NCBI GenBank assembly: GCA_029255685.2
Contig: CM055312.2
Location: 18,810,649 to 18,874,648 of the forward strand
Source of the DNA: Silene conica
Taxonomy: Eukaryota > Streptophyta > Magnoliopsida > Caryophyllales > Caryophyllaceae
Direction: 5' to 3'
Length of the DNA stretch: 64,000 nucleotides
Position numbers and translations under genes: made by a program. The number at the start of each line of letters is the position of its first letter. Position 1 is the stretch's first letter. The notes under the pieces are model-generated. The model saw only the letters and a program-made list of their open reading frames with translations. It ran no database searches and had not been told where the DNA came from. This document shows positions 10,801 through 21,905 of the stretch, piece after piece.

Positions 10801-12264
10801 TACTACTCTTTGTATGTATGCTTTAATCCCAAAATGATGTATATGCTTTATATCAGCATACTTCACAAAATTTACTAAACCACGCCCTATAAACCGTTTG
10901 CCAAATATCTCTTCTTCGTTAACCAAATTTCCCAAATACAAATCTAATCAAGAATTTGTCTAATATGGAGTACTGTTATCTTTCAATCTAGTATCTTCAA
11001 TATTTGTTGAGTTTAAACGCACATTTTGACATCTTTGCAGATTTTGTTCGATGTGATACCAGAAGAAGTTATTGATAATCTTGTAAGCATTTTTGCCACC
11101 ATTTTTGTTCGCTTTTAGGGATTTTCAAATCTTTGTACTTAAATCTCCTTGTATTATCGAGCCTTATTGGAAGCTAAGTAGCACGGACACTTCTCTTAAT
11201 GAGCCGTACCGTGTCCGACACCGACACTCCACGGACACAGGCTGAAACGTGTCCAACACCTAAACAGCCGTGTCTAACTTTCTACATTTATTTGGGCACG
11301 TGTCCGACGCGTGTCCATGGTATTTGAGCCATATCCGTCGCGTGTCCACGATATTTGGTTATCATTTGCGGTGAATGATGTTCTTGAGATGAGAAATGCG
11401 TTATCGAAAGAGATCAATTAGAATATTGATTCGGATGATGAATGAAAATAAATTTATTATCAAGGGCAAGTTTTACATTCACTTATTTAAAATTAATATC
11501 AAATACTTTTACAAAAATAAAATCAAAAATTTATAACTATAAAATGTATATTTTATTAAATTTAAATGTCGTGTCCCGTGTCCTAAATTTCATGGCATGC
11601 CGTGTCCGTGTCCGTGTCGTGTCCGTGTCCGTGTCCGTGTCCGTTTTGGTGCTACCTAGATTGGAAGCTGTGGACGGTTTCAAATGATGATTCATGTTAG
11701 CCGACCCCATATCATTTTGGGACTAGGCTCTTATGTTGTTTCTTACCATTTTGCAAGTAAAATTCCGAAATATGTTGCTCATTTTTTGTTTGTAATATGA
11801 ATCAGATCGAAGAGGGGGCTGTGCTTCACGTTGCGGGTGGATTAATCATTGAGCATCCTCTTATATTACCTTTGGTTAAAGAAGTGGTTGGTGTCCTAAT
11901 CTGATCTCCTTACGCTGACATCCTTGAGTTGATTCTCATTCATATACAATATTTTCACATCACAAAACTAGATATTTCCCTGTCATTTATGTGATTTGAT
12001 TCAACAAAAATGTTGATGCATTAGTTATTACTCCGTATGTTGCTGTCTGGATTCTCTCGTTTTGTGAACTACCATTACAAGGTTTTGTTAGTGTTTCCCC
12101 TGTGAAGAACAAGAAAAATAATTAGAACATCTTAACAAATAAGCATAATCTCAGGTTTTGAGAAGTTTCAATGGGTTTTTTCCGTTGTGCAGGTAGGGAC
12201 CACCGACAGCGTGATGGGCCTTCCTAAAGCCGTCACAAAGAGGTTAATAGAGGAGTCACTATAG
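4854..12264 (+). CDS. Maf-like nucleotide pyrophosphatase, nine inferred exons, 204 aa
   Basis: Maf proteins hydrolyse nucleoside triphosphates (dTTP, UTP and modified nucleotides) to monophosphates, probably cleaning the nucleotide pool. Proposed exons: 4854-4880, 6075-6146, 6246-6320, 7066-7149, 9472-9541, 10276-10367, 11041-11082, 11806-11886 and 12193-12264. All have GT..AG borders and consistent phase; the total is 615 bases including the stop. Family features are in order: MASIVNTFK then IILGSKSIARRK (nucleotide-binding S..R), TADIDEK at 34-40, SADT at 83-86 running into VVVYEG (family Asp at 85), EKP with Lys97, SSVLVTNL, and VVGTTDSVMGLP near the C-terminus. Length and order fit plant Maf-like proteins. 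The 27-bp first exon is chosen because joining 4880 to 6075 recreates the TFKIILGS start of plant homologues. The alternative is an ATG near 6029 or 6068 reading directly into exon 2. No frame damage is seen, so this looks like the only intact host gene here. Confidence 0.85.
5204..5668. mobile_element. Tourist-like MITE in Maf intron 1
   Basis: The left end GGGGTTGCTTGGGATGATGG and the reverse-complemented right end GGGTTTGCTTGGGATGAGGG form terminal inverted repeats, flanked by TTA at 5201-5203 and 5669-5671. A TTA/TAA duplication is typical of PIF/Harbinger (Tourist) elements. A further end-like sequence (CATCCCAAGTGAGCCC followed by TTA at 5511) lies inside, so this may be two overlapping or tandem copies. 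It lies in the first intron of the Maf-like gene. Confidence 0.7.
8770..8829. repeat. Short inverted repeat in Maf intron 4
   Basis: TGTTCTTTT at 8770-8778 and AAAAGAACA at 8821-8829 are perfect inverted repeats around a core rich in AATTG. It resembles a very short MITE, but no target duplication was identified. Confidence 0.4.
11176..11659. mobile_element. Mutator-like non-autonomous element in Maf intron 7, 10-bp target duplication
   Basis: Both sides carry the same 10-mer ATTGGAAGCT (11166-11175 and 11660-11669). The ends share GTAGCAC in inverted orientation and then run into GGACAC/GTGTCC-rich stretches. Near the right end GTGTCC is repeated in tandem (about 11600-11643), which extends the inverted-repeat potential. 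No coding region is present. A 9-11-bp duplication suggests a Mutator-type element. It lies between exons 7 and 8 of the Maf-like gene. Confidence 0.75.
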
Positions 12265-12737
12265 GTCGGAACTGTAAGAACATGGCTATGGTCTTTGCTC
12301 AAGCTTGCTATGGTCTTTGCTCAAGCTGTCCGAATCAACAAAACAATTTAATGTACACCATAACCTATTAGCTTAAATTTAAGGAAGCAGTTGTAATTGG
12401 CGTATTGCTGTTGCTTTGTTTTTGTTTTTGTTTTTGTTTTTGTTATGAAGGACAATTTTATTTTAATCTTGCGAATTTTGAGTTCAGGTCATAACAGCTA
12501 ATTCTGTCTTCAATCTCTTCATTAGCCAACTTAATCGATATCCTAATTTCTATTGCAAGAGCATATAATGGCTCGGTGGAAGCCATATCTAACGATAGAA
12601 CAAAAGTTGGATTTACTTTGTGATCATTTAATTTTGTTTAGTTTAGTTTAACTTTATTTAATTTAGCTGATTATCTCCTAACTTTAGTCAGTTGTATTTC
12701 ATTTAGTAAAAAAAAAAGGATTTCACTCCACTTAAAA
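12265..12737. other. 3' flank of the Maf-like gene
   Basis: This should hold the 3' untranslated region and polyadenylation site. A GTTTTT microsatellite sits at about 12417-12442. The rest is AT-rich without coding signal up to the LINE fragment. Confidence 0.4.
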
Positions 12738-14160
12738 ATACTTATTGTATCACATCTTTTCTTTGCGGATGATTCTATTTTCTTCCTACATCATAGGAAT
12801 AAGGATTACAATATGCTCCGTAATATTTTGGATTCTTATTGTCTTGCATCAGGTCAGTATATTAATGATAAGAAATTGGGTATCCTCTTTAGCCCAAGTA
12901 CTACTATGACTTCAGCCCGGGAAGGTTTATGTACTTTTCATATTCATATCAATAATGGTACTGGTAAGTATTTGGGAATTAACACCGACTTTGGAACTTC
13001 TAAGAGACTGGTGTTAGATGGGGTTTTTGAAAGAGCCAAAATCGAATGTCATCCTAGAATTCTATCTTCTTATCTCTTGCTGGACAATTAACTCTTATCT
13101 CTTCTGTTTTGTCCGTCTTTTCTAATTACGTCCTATCGGTATTCAAATACCGGTAAGTGTGTTAAGGAAGCTCAATTCTCTTTTGGCGCATTTTTGGTGG
13201 GCTGAGACGAGATCTTATAAGACCATACATTGGGCTAGTAAGACTTTTATCAGTATGTCAAAATCGGAAAGGGGTCTTGGCATTCGGAACATTGGGTGCA
13301 TGAACATGGCTCTCTTGGGTAAACTTGCATGGAAGGTTATGTGTGATAAGGACTCGCTCCTTAGTCGCATCTTTTATGACAATTTTTATGAAAGATGTTG
13401 AGGGGGCTGTAACTTTGTTTGAACTTTTCTTGGGGTTGTCGAAGTATAAGAGAAGGAGCTATGGTGATCATGAAGGGCGTTGGTTGGAGTGTTTGGCAAG
13501 GACGCTCTTTGAGTATGTAGAACGCGTGTTGGGTGGATGGTTTGCGTCCGTCTCCCACTACTCGGTTTGGATTTCCGCCCCTGGAAGCTAAGCTAGATTG
13601 GCGTATCACGGACCTTGTTACTCTTGTTAAAACTTGGAACGTTGATCTTATTTACGACGTTTTTAAGGAAGATTGGGCTAAAAGAATCTGTATTATTCCT
13701 ATTAGTGAGACTGCTACTAGGGATTCTATCTTTTGGAAGTTCGCCAGAGATGGTATTTATTCTGTTAAGACTGGTTACGCAGCTTGTCTCAAGGACCGTA
13801 TTAACGAACATTTCTCTACGAAAGATATTTCACGGGCTCATGATAAGGTCAGGCGTTTCTGCAAGAAACGTTTATGGAAACTTCCGGGCCCTAACAAATG
13901 GAAGATTCTTGTTTGCCGGATTGTTTCTGAGACTTTGCCTGTGGGTTTGGAGTTTGCCAGTCGTAGGATTGACAACTCTTTTTCTGTCCTTTTTGTTCGG
14001 ATAATCAGGTTTTGGAATCTAGAGCATCTATTTCAGGATTGTTATTTGGTTAAGCGCCTGTGGTTAGTCTCCCCATTAGGAATCAAAGTTGATAATATTT
14101 CTTTTATCAGTTATTAAAGCTGGCGCACAACTTCCATGTCCATGGAATGGATTTAGTACG
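12738..14160 (+). pseudogene. LINE (L1-type) ORF2 remnant, part 1: end of reverse transcriptase and zf-RVT region
   Basis: The reading enters at SHLFFADDSIFF (FADD catalytic box at 12762-12773) and continues through GKYLGINTDFG. After a shift it reads SLAGQLTLISSVLSVFSNYV near 13080-13140, then SERGLGIRNIGCMNMALLGK, and the zf-RVT-type tract RDSIFWKFARDGIYSVKTGY followed by a run ending HLFQDC. The order is that of plant L1 ORF2 downstream of the palm domain. Several frameshifts and stops (about 13089, 13130, 13402, 14115) show it is dead. The upstream half of ORF2 is missing (5' truncation). Coding sense breaks at 14160, where a CACTA element starts, and resumes at 16764. Confidence 0.8.
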
Positions 14161-15982
14161 GTTGGAGAAGTGGAAGGGAGTTTTGCACAATGGCCGAAAA
14201 CCTTGATTTTTTTAGGTGAAGACGAGGTAACAGTTTGTTAATTCTCGCTTCTATTGTCACTGTAATGCTATTGTTGTACTTATGCTATTATTTTTATTAT
14301 TAGGTCAATGAAAAGACTCGAAAGAGAAAAGCCAAGTCGAAAGATACTAAAGAATCCGGCCATAAGCTTCAAAAGAAGGTAGTTTAGTTCAATTATATTT
14401 ATTTTATCCTTAGTTGCCACTAATGTTGCATTTTGGTTGTTTTATCTACTCTTATTATGTTATAATAGGCAGTAGAACTTGGAAAGGACAAGGGGAAACC
14501 AGGGACATGTGAAGAAGATGACGAAGAAGTGGCCCCTCTTAGTGAAGAAGAAGTTAAAACCTTGAGTCATCACTGCAAGATCTTAGAAGAGAAGTTGTGC
14601 TCCCTGTCAACCACTACATGCCCCAAAATTGTTATTAATGCCTCGGTATTTAATTACACAGAGAATAATGATGTTGAATGTCATTTGACCGTCGTTGAAA
14701 TTAGGCAGATGTTCCGATATCAGTGGCTAAATGTTGTTATGCTTCAAGCTTGGGAAAGGTATACATACGAACCTATTTAATTTATTGGTGTTTTTTGTTC
14801 ACTGATAGTTTGGTTACTAATTTCCTCACGTTTTAATGATGGAAATTGTAGTTTCTTGTATCAGTGTGCAACTACAATCGAAAACACTAATTTAGTTGCA
14901 TACTTGTGCCCCGTGAAACTCGTGGAGTATATGTATTGTCCAAAACAATGTGAAGCGTATATTGCCCATGCTATGAAAATTCAAGAAGATAAGAAATATA
15001 TCATGGGAGCATTTTTCCAAGGGTGAGTGTTGATGACTTTAAATTAAAGTTTGAGTTTTTTTTCACTTGCTTCATGTGGATATCTGACATGTGTTTTGAT
15101 TACAGTAATCATTGGATGTTGGTCGTGGTTTGCGTGGCATTGAACACGATGTATATTTTGGACTCAAGACGACGGGATCAAAAGAAGATTGGCATAAAAG
15201 AGGTTCTTGAAGGTGGTTGGCTACTATATTGTGCGTATGGAGGACGACGCAGCTATAGTAGTAAAAGTATTAAACTACATATCAAACACATCCGGGTACG
15301 TAACTAAAGCTTGAACTATTTAGAACGTACATAAGATTTTTTTACCCCTTTCAGTAGTTGCTAGCTTGATGATTAGCCTGCCAACACTACGTTTTTTGGA
15401 AAGCTGAGGTTTGGCAAATAAACCAAGTTCTAGTTGTTATATATAGTTAAAGCACAAGTTGCACTTTTTAAAAGTTTATTTCTTATCTACTTATATATAC
15501 CCACCCATAGGTAAATGAAAATCACTCAACCTTATGACTTGAGATATGTTAATGAAATAGGGTTATTGTATATGCATGACTTGAGATATGTTATCGCAAT
15601 ACCTCCTGTGTTAATTTGTATTGTTAAACTGTAACATTGTTGTATGTAAATGAAAACCACTAATACTTTTATTTTTTTTTAACTTTAGTGTCCGCAACAA
15701 CCAGAAGATTATGAGTGTGGTTATTATGTTATGAAATGGATGTATGACATAACATTCTACCATTGTAAACTTGCGGAGATCGACTTTGAAAAGGTAATTC
15801 AATCTTGCTTTTAGCTTTTCATTGTCAATTTTCGTTCTTCATTTACAATTATTTTTAATATAATATTTATTTTGATCGATAAAATGCAGAAGATTGCAGA
15901 TTCACAGGTGTCAATGACGGATTTGAATGTGATGAGAGAAGTTTGGGCTAGTAAATGTTTAGATAATTTACGTTTACAATAG
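14161..15982 (+). CDS. Transposon-borne Ulp1-like cysteine protease (C48), 5' partial
   Basis: Seven pieces join in one open frame of 330 codons including the stop: 14161-14226, 14304-14378, 14469-14758, 14852-15022, 15106-15295, 15689-15793 and 15890-15982, each with GT..AG borders. Ulp1/C48 proteases cleave SUMO-type conjugates; copies carried by plant transposons have unknown roles. Seen here: EGSFAQWPKTLIFLGEDE in the first piece, a basic KTRKRKAKSK segment, an acidic CEEDDEEVAPLSEEEVK segment, then the catalytic core: NHWMLVVV (His), MYILDS (Asp) and QQPEDYECGYYVM (Gln region and nucleophile Cys). The C-terminus is MREVWASKCLDNLRLQ. The start of the gene is missing because the element is cut at 14161. 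No stop or frameshift was found, so loss of the 5' end seems recent relative to the surrounding LINE. Confidence 0.8.
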
Positions 15983-16259
15983 ATTAACTTAGTAATAACT
16001 ATGACTTTTGGTGGATTGTTACTAGTTAGGTTAGATTGTATTATGAACGTTTTTAAAACGTTGGTTGTTATGTTGGATTGGATTTTGGAACGAATGAACG
16101 TTGTTGGTGCAAAGGAAATGTATATTGTCCTTTGGTTGAATATCTTAATGCAGGTGGTTTTAAATTTTTGGCGTTTTGGTTTTGCAGGGAGGTGCTGCCG
16201 AAATTTCGGTAGCGGATTTTTTTTTAAAAATATAAAAATAATTTGCATCAGTTCATAAA

Positions 16260-16763
16260 ACAAATGACGCAAATGGTAAACAGTAATTGCATCGTTTTTG
16301 AACAGAACTGACGCAAAAAGTAAGAGCAAAAGCGTCAGTTCCAGTCAAAGTTGACGCAAATAACGTATCATGTGGCGCTAAAATAGCTTACCAAATACAT
16401 CAGTTGTCCTATAAATGACGCAAAAAGCTACGAAAAAGCGTCAGTTCTGGTATTAACCGACACATATACTACCTTATATGGCGCTAAAATAATGTATCAA
16501 ATACATCAGTTCCCAAGAAACTGACGCAAAAAAGTGGTTATTTGCGTCAGTTCTAGTACCTTTTGCGTCGGTTATAGTAAAAGAACTGATGTATTTGACT
16601 GATTAATTGCGTCAGTTTTGGGTAGGAACCGACGCAAATAGCAACCTTTTGCGTCAGTTCTGGAACTGATGTTTCATGAAACGTCCCCTCTTTATACGTC
16701 AACACAAGAACCGACGCAATACCTCGCCTAGAACTGACGCAATAGAGGATTTTTGTACTAGTG
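16260..16763. repeat. CACTA subterminal repeat block (TTGCGTCAGTT family)
   Basis: About fifteen copies of TTGCGTCAGTT or its complement AACTGACGCAA, with R/Y variants such as AACCGACGCAA, occur in both orientations up to the terminus. Such blocks are the presumed transposase binding sites of CACTA elements. The copies closest to the end are the best conserved. Confidence 0.8.
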
Positions 16764-17441
16764 TTAGTACGTCTAACCAGAAGAAATCGCATGATTTGAC
16801 AATTTCTTTCCTCTCTACATTGTGGAGTATTTGGTGTGTGTGCAATAATGTTATTTCTTCTTTCAACTGCAGAGGACAACTTATGATATGGCCTTGAAGG
16901 CCACTACTAAAGAACAAAAGTCTTCTTCGACGCTCCACACTCATGGTTTGCAGTTCTAGGATGAGATTAAAATATCTATACGTAATCACTTTCCTTTTTA
17001 CTTGATCAAAGGTAATGACGCTTGTCAGGCCTTTCGGGTTAAAGTAGATGCTAGCTGGTCTTCTAATCTTTGTGCATCTGCGGGGTGGATTGTGTATAGC
17101 CCGAATGGCTCCATGTTTAGTTCCTTCTCTTCTAAATTCAATGCAGACTCTCTTATTCAGGCTGAAGCTTTGAGTTTTCAGCAGGATGTATCATGGGCTG
17201 TTTCGAGTAAGGCCCGTCATTTGGATATTTCGTCTAATTGTCTCCAGCTGCTCATTCAAATCGCTGGAGCGGAGAAATCATCTATCACGACTAAATGAGT
17301 CATCTCTGACATAATTGCTCCTTTACTTACTTCCACTTTTTTGGTATTAGTTTTGTTCGTAGACGTCTTAACAAGATTGCTCACAATCTTGCAAAAGCCG
17401 CTGTCTAGCCTAGGAATGCTGTACCAATCTCAAAAAAAAAA
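16764..17441 (+). pseudogene. LINE ORF2 remnant, part 2: RNase H region and poly(A) end
   Basis: This continues the LINE broken at 14160. It reads FLSTLWSIWCVCNN at about 16810-16850, then KVDASWSSNLCASAGWIVYS near 17040 (RNase H start, first catalytic Asp), a stretch with AEALSFQQDVSWAV, and FVRRRLNKIAHNLAKAAV near 17350-17405. The fragment ends at a run of ten A residues (17432-17441), the expected LINE tail. Several frame shifts separate the pieces. No clear target duplication could be matched with the left end near 12725. Confidence 0.7.
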
Positions 17442-17976
17442 GAATACTTCACAAATACTGTTGCGTAGTAAATGGGTACAACACTGCTTTGTAGAAATGA
17501 GAATTTGCTATCAATGGAAATTAGTGTTTAGATAGAAGTACAGGTTGAGTGTGTCAAAGAGCTTTTGGTTAATATTTCAGTCATAAAGACAAATATGAAT
17601 ATTCTTTTTTTCATTTTTACCCTAAGGGTGCGTTTGGATTGAGAGATTTGGAGGGAAAGGGAGGGAGGGAATTGGAAGGATGTAAAATCCATTGTTTGGT
17701 TAGGAAAATGGAGGTGGGCGGATTTGGAGGGAAGGGAAAATTGATCCCTTCATTTTGAACCTCCAAGACATTATATTTTCTTTCCAACATAGGCAAAATT
17801 TGGAGGGTATATATGTTTAGATTGAGAGATTTGGAGGGAATAAGAAAGGGAGGGAGAGTAGGTGACTTTAAACCGCTTTTTTTGATAGCAAATGACGGTA
17901 GAGGGAAATGGAGAAGGAGATATTTGGAAAAATTCATTTTCCTTCCTATAAGCCTAATTAAAATCTATCTAAAATA

Positions 17977-20309
17977 AGAATGATGAAGAATGATGAAGGC
18001 ACTTTGGTGAGAGATCCAGGGGAGATAGCTACTGCCTTTGTTGAGTATTATGTGAAGCTCTTGGGCACTAGTACTAATACTGATTCATTTTCGTATAGAA
18101 TTGCTAAGAAAGGGAAACTAGTTGATCAGGCAGAGTGGGAGCAGCTCTGTAGCATGCCTACAATTGAGGAGATCAAACAGGTTGTCTTTTCAATTCCTAA
18201 TGAAAAGAGCCCGGGTCCTGATGGACATAGTAGCTGCTTCTTTAAAGCGAGTTGGTCTGTGATTCAAGCTGATGTGATTGCAGCTATTCAAGACTTTTTC
18301 GTGAATGGTAAGTTGCTGAAACAACTTAACTGTACAAACATTGTGCTGGTACCTAAATTGGAGAATCCTGAAACTGTGAAGGACTTCAGACCCTTAGCCT
18401 GCTGCAATACGCTTTACAAAATCATCTCAAAGTTATTGTGCAACAGATTGGGTAAGTGTCTCCCTAACATTATCAATCCCTCTCAATGTGCATTCATTAA
18501 GGGAAGAAGCATCTTGGGTAATGTGTTGATTAGTCAGGATCTCCTGAGACTTTATAAAAGGGGTAATGCTTCTCCTCGGTGTATGATGAAGGTAGATCTG
18601 AGGAAAGCTTATGATTCGATAGAGTGGAAGTTTGTGGGTCAAATGATGGGAGCTCTGAACTTCCCTAGACTGTTTATTAAGATGGTTATGGAATGTGTAA
18701 CTACAACTTCGTTTTCAATTGTGCTCAATGGTCAGAGTCATGGGTTTTTTAGAGGATGCAAAGGGTTAAGGCAGGGTGACCCTATTTCACCTCTGTTGTT
18801 TACTCTTTGTATGGAGTACTTGAGTAGACTGTTGAGAATGGCAGGTGAGATTAGAGGTTTTCATTATCATCCCTTGTGCAAGTTGATGAAGCTTAATCAT
18901 CTAATGTTCGCGGATGACTTGCTTTTGTTTTGTAAAGAGGATATCGAATCCATAAGTATTATGTTGGAATACTTTAATAAGTTTTCAAGGGCCTCAGGAT
19001 TGCACATTAACAAAGATAAATCTAATGTGTATGCTGCTGGGATACAAGAGAATGTGTTGTTGAGGGTGCTACAAGATACTAGTTTTAAAAAAGGAGAGCT
19101 TCCTTTTAAATATCTTGGTGTTACTATCTCGAATAAAAGACTTACAAAGAATGACTGTAATGTTTTGGTGGAGAGGATGATAAGCAAAATTAGGGGGTGG
19201 AATAGTAGGAAAATATCATACTCTGGTAGATTGGTCTTAGTGAAGTCTGTCCTTTCTTCGATTCACACTTATTGGTCACAGTTGTTTGTTCTGCCCACTA
19301 GTGTTATGGACAGGATAAGGGCTTTGTGCAGGAATTTCCTATGGGAGGGGACTGATAAATACTCGAAAGCTCCTTTAGTTGAATGGAGTGTGCTATGTAA
19401 GGGGAGAAGCAAGGAGGCCTGGGTCTGATAGACAGTAAGGTGTGGAATATAGCAGCCATTGGTAAGCTTGTTTGGTGGCTTGCAACGAAGCAGGACCATT
19501 TATGGATTAAGTGGGTAAATTGTATTTACATAAAGGAAGGAAGTTGGTTGAATCATGTACCTTCTGTCCATAGCTCTTGGGCTTGGAAGAAAGTTTGCGA
19601 GGTCAGAGATGTCATGAGTCCAGGTTACAGCAATGGTAGGTGGCAAGGAAATAATGGTAGATATAGGATTGCAGATGGGTATCATTGGCTGCAGCAGGAG
19701 GACACAGGTACTGTGCAGTGGCATAAATTGGTCTGGAATAGATATAATGTTCCAAGATGGGAGTTCATCATGTGGCTGGTTCAAAGAAAGAGGTTGTTAA
19801 CTCTGGATAGGCTTAATAGAATTGGTATTGAGGTACCTTATGCTTTGTCTGTGGGTTAGATTCAGAGAGCCATAAGCACCTCTTTGAGGACTGTCAGTAT
19901 ACACGCAGATGCTTGGCGGAAATAAGTGACTGGCTAGGTTGTGTGGGTCTGGATATTGGCAGAGGGAGTGAAATTTTCAGAAACCTGAGGAAAAAACTTA
20001 TTGCTGCTGCTATTGTGGGCCTTTATTACTGGATCTGGCGTAACAGGAATGTTTGCAGAGTAGATGACTATATTATGCACCCAAGTCGTTTGGTATAACA
20101 AGTAAAAGAAGAAAGTACGAGTAGATTCCGTGAAATGTTTGTAGGCAATATTAGTGAGAATGATAAGGAATGGTGTAGGATGCATCAATTTATGTAATAG
20201 GTGGATAGAAATGATGGTAGCATAGAGTAACGGAAGTCACATTGAGTTGGTTGTAATTGTTAGGCATTTGAGGCCTTTTCTTAATACTACTTACATTTTA
20301 CCAAAAAAA
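17977..20309 (+). mobile_element. 5'-truncated LINE with a 16-17-bp target duplication and poly(A)
   Basis: Identical AAAATCTATCTAAAATA stretches flank the insertion (17960-17976 and 20309-20325). The right copy is preceded by an A-run, as expected for target-primed reverse transcription. The inserted sequence starts within ORF2 just before the reverse transcriptase core, so the element is 5' truncated. The host site is the Tourist-like MITE. Confidence 0.9.
17980..20197 (+). pseudogene. LINE ORF2: reverse transcriptase and zf-RVT, two or more frameshifts
   Basis: The first frame (17980-19428, 482 codons) is an uninterrupted L1-type reverse transcriptase: SPGPDGHSSCFFK near residue 75, DFRPLACCNTLYKIISKLL, KVDLRKAYDSIEW (first catalytic Asp), GLRQGDPISPLLF (about 262-274) and the FADD box at residues 310-313. 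At about 19405-19420 a shift moves reading into the frame giving GLGLIDSKVWNIAAIGKLVW, which runs to 19859 with zf-RVT features (WWLATKQDHLW, YNVPRWEFIMWL). A second shift near 19850 moves to SHKHLFEDCQYTRRC and on to a stop at 20197. No RNase H follows, unlike the LINE at 12.7-17.4 kb, so it is a different L1 family. Confidence 0.85.
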
Positions 20310-20468
20310 AAATCTATCTAAAATAGACAAGATTTGGAGGAAAAATGTATCCAAACAACCACACTTCATTTCCCATCCCCTTCTCTTATTTTCTCTTCTT
20401 TCCCCTTCCCTCCTTCCCTCGGCCCTCCCCTCACTTTCCTTTCACTTTTGCTATCTAACACACCCTAA

Positions 20469-21451
20469 GGGTCTGCCTGGGATGAGGGTAATAGGCCTGA
20501 AAAAATCCAACTAAATTATTACGGTTTTTTTTGTTGAAGTTTGGTATGAGAGTAATAAGTCTATCCCAGTAACAATTACCTCCCAACAGAGGTAATTCAT
20601 TACCTACCTCACACCATCATTAGCAATTCCTGCCCAAAAAATTTCCCTCAATCTCTCATCATTTCCCGTGCATCTCGTCATCTTCTCATCAAGTATATGC
20701 CCTCTCCTCCATTTTTATTCCACCATTCTTATTTCTTGAACACCATTTTCTGTGACGATTTTGTTGATGATTGTTATCAATTGGTGAAATATGACGATTT
20801 TGTTGATGATTTTTTGTGACGATTTGAACTCAATCTCTCTTGCTACTTTTTTGTTGTTTTTTGTAATGATTTTTTTTTGTTTCCGTGAGGCTGAGCAAAC
20901 ATAGTGACGCTTATTTTTGAATTTTGGTTGTTGAATTGGATTTTTTTTGTTGTTTTCCAGATCTTTACTTTTGTGGTTTTCTACTGAGCTTGTAGAAAAA
21001 TTGAGGTTTTTGCTCTTGGTCTGTTATTGTTGGGACCGATTAGTGACATGGCTAGAAATTTTACTCTTGTACCAAACTTAAAGAATTGTCAAGGCAATAA
21101 TTATTCCTAAGGTATGTCAAACCAAAGATAAGAGAAAAATCTCAGCTATAATAAATTTGACGGGTAGCTATCTCCCCCACACAAATATCCCCCTCAATCA
21201 TTTAGGATATACTAGTTAGGCCCTAAAAGGTATTACAAGAGTAAATATAATGTTCACGAGAATTAAATTTAACTTTATAATTATATCAGCTTAATTAGCT
21301 TACATTTATTCCTATCTTTGATCAATTTTTTTTAGGTGGAGATGAGGATACATGTTTTTTAAATAACTCAACTAACTGAATTCAATCCAAAGGAAAGAAC
21401 GAGAACATTATCAGTCACTCAATCTAAAAGAGTGTTTAGTTCGAACACTAA
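20469..21451. other. Intergenic DNA with a lone Tourist-like end
   Basis: Immediately right of the MITE the sequence GGGTCTGCCTGGGATGAGGG resembles the ends of the Tourist-like MITE at 5204-5668, but no partner end was found. The rest is AT-rich with runs such as GTGACGATTTTGTTGATGA in tandem (about 20750-20830) and no coding signal. Confidence 0.4.
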
Positions 21452-21905
21452 GGGAATGTTTGGTTCAAACATAAAAGAAACAAAAGTATGAATTTAGAAT
21501 GGGGCAAACTCATACCATGTGTTTGTTTAGCAAATTTGAGGGTTTCATATCCAACCTCAAAACTCATGAGGTATAGATTTCTCATACCAAAGGAGGGGTT
21601 AGTTATGAGATTGATACTCATGGGTATAAATCTACAATAAACAAAAATGTCAAAAATAAAAATTAAGACATTGTAAACGAAATATTTTATATAATTATTT
21701 AATAAAATCTCTATTTTCAGGATTTTATATGGTAATTTATTATTTAAAGTATTGAATTTTATATATATAAACTCTAACTTAGTTTCAAACCCATACCACT
21801 TACACTTGAAACAAACACAAGATATAGGGTATGAAGTCCAACCCCATACCAACCACGTATGATTCATAATTCCAAACTCATACTCATGCGCGAAACAAAC
21901 ACCCT
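21452..21905 (-). mobile_element. MITE of the GTTTGTTTC-type family, copy 2
   Basis: Reverse-complemented, this reads as a full-length relative of the MITE at 3297-4415: it starts GTGTTTGTTTCGCGCATGAG, contains GGTATGGGGTTGGA and ends in GTTTGAACCAAACATTCCC. It lies directly against a third copy in the same orientation. Confidence 0.65.

Larger units (their letters stand above)
14161..16763 (+). mobile_element. 5'-deleted CACTA (En/Spm-type) element inserted in a LINE
   Basis: The right end, reverse-complemented, begins CACTAGTACAAAAATCC, a CACTA-type terminus. Inside it lie about 500 bp of dense subterminal repeats, and further in a multi-exon Ulp1-like protease gene of the kind plant CACTA elements carry. 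The left side enters directly in protease coding sequence, with no matching CACTA terminus and no transposase, so the left part is deleted. The LINE reading frame stops on WNGFST at 14160 and resumes with STSNQ at 16764, and TTAGTACG occurs at both junctions (14153-14160, 16764-16771). Confidence 0.75.
17626..20465. mobile_element. Tourist-like MITE split by a LINE insertion
   Basis: Left end GGGTGCGTTTGGATTGAGAG and reverse-complemented right end GGGTGTGTTAGATAG are imperfect inverted repeats flanked by TAA (17623-17625 and 20466-20468). Left and right arms are purine- and pyrimidine-rich complements (GGAGGGAAAGGGAGGG against CCCTTCCCTCCTTCCC). The MITE is interrupted after 17976 and resumes at 20326; removing the LINE and one target copy gives a single element of about 490 bp. 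Confidence 0.7.
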
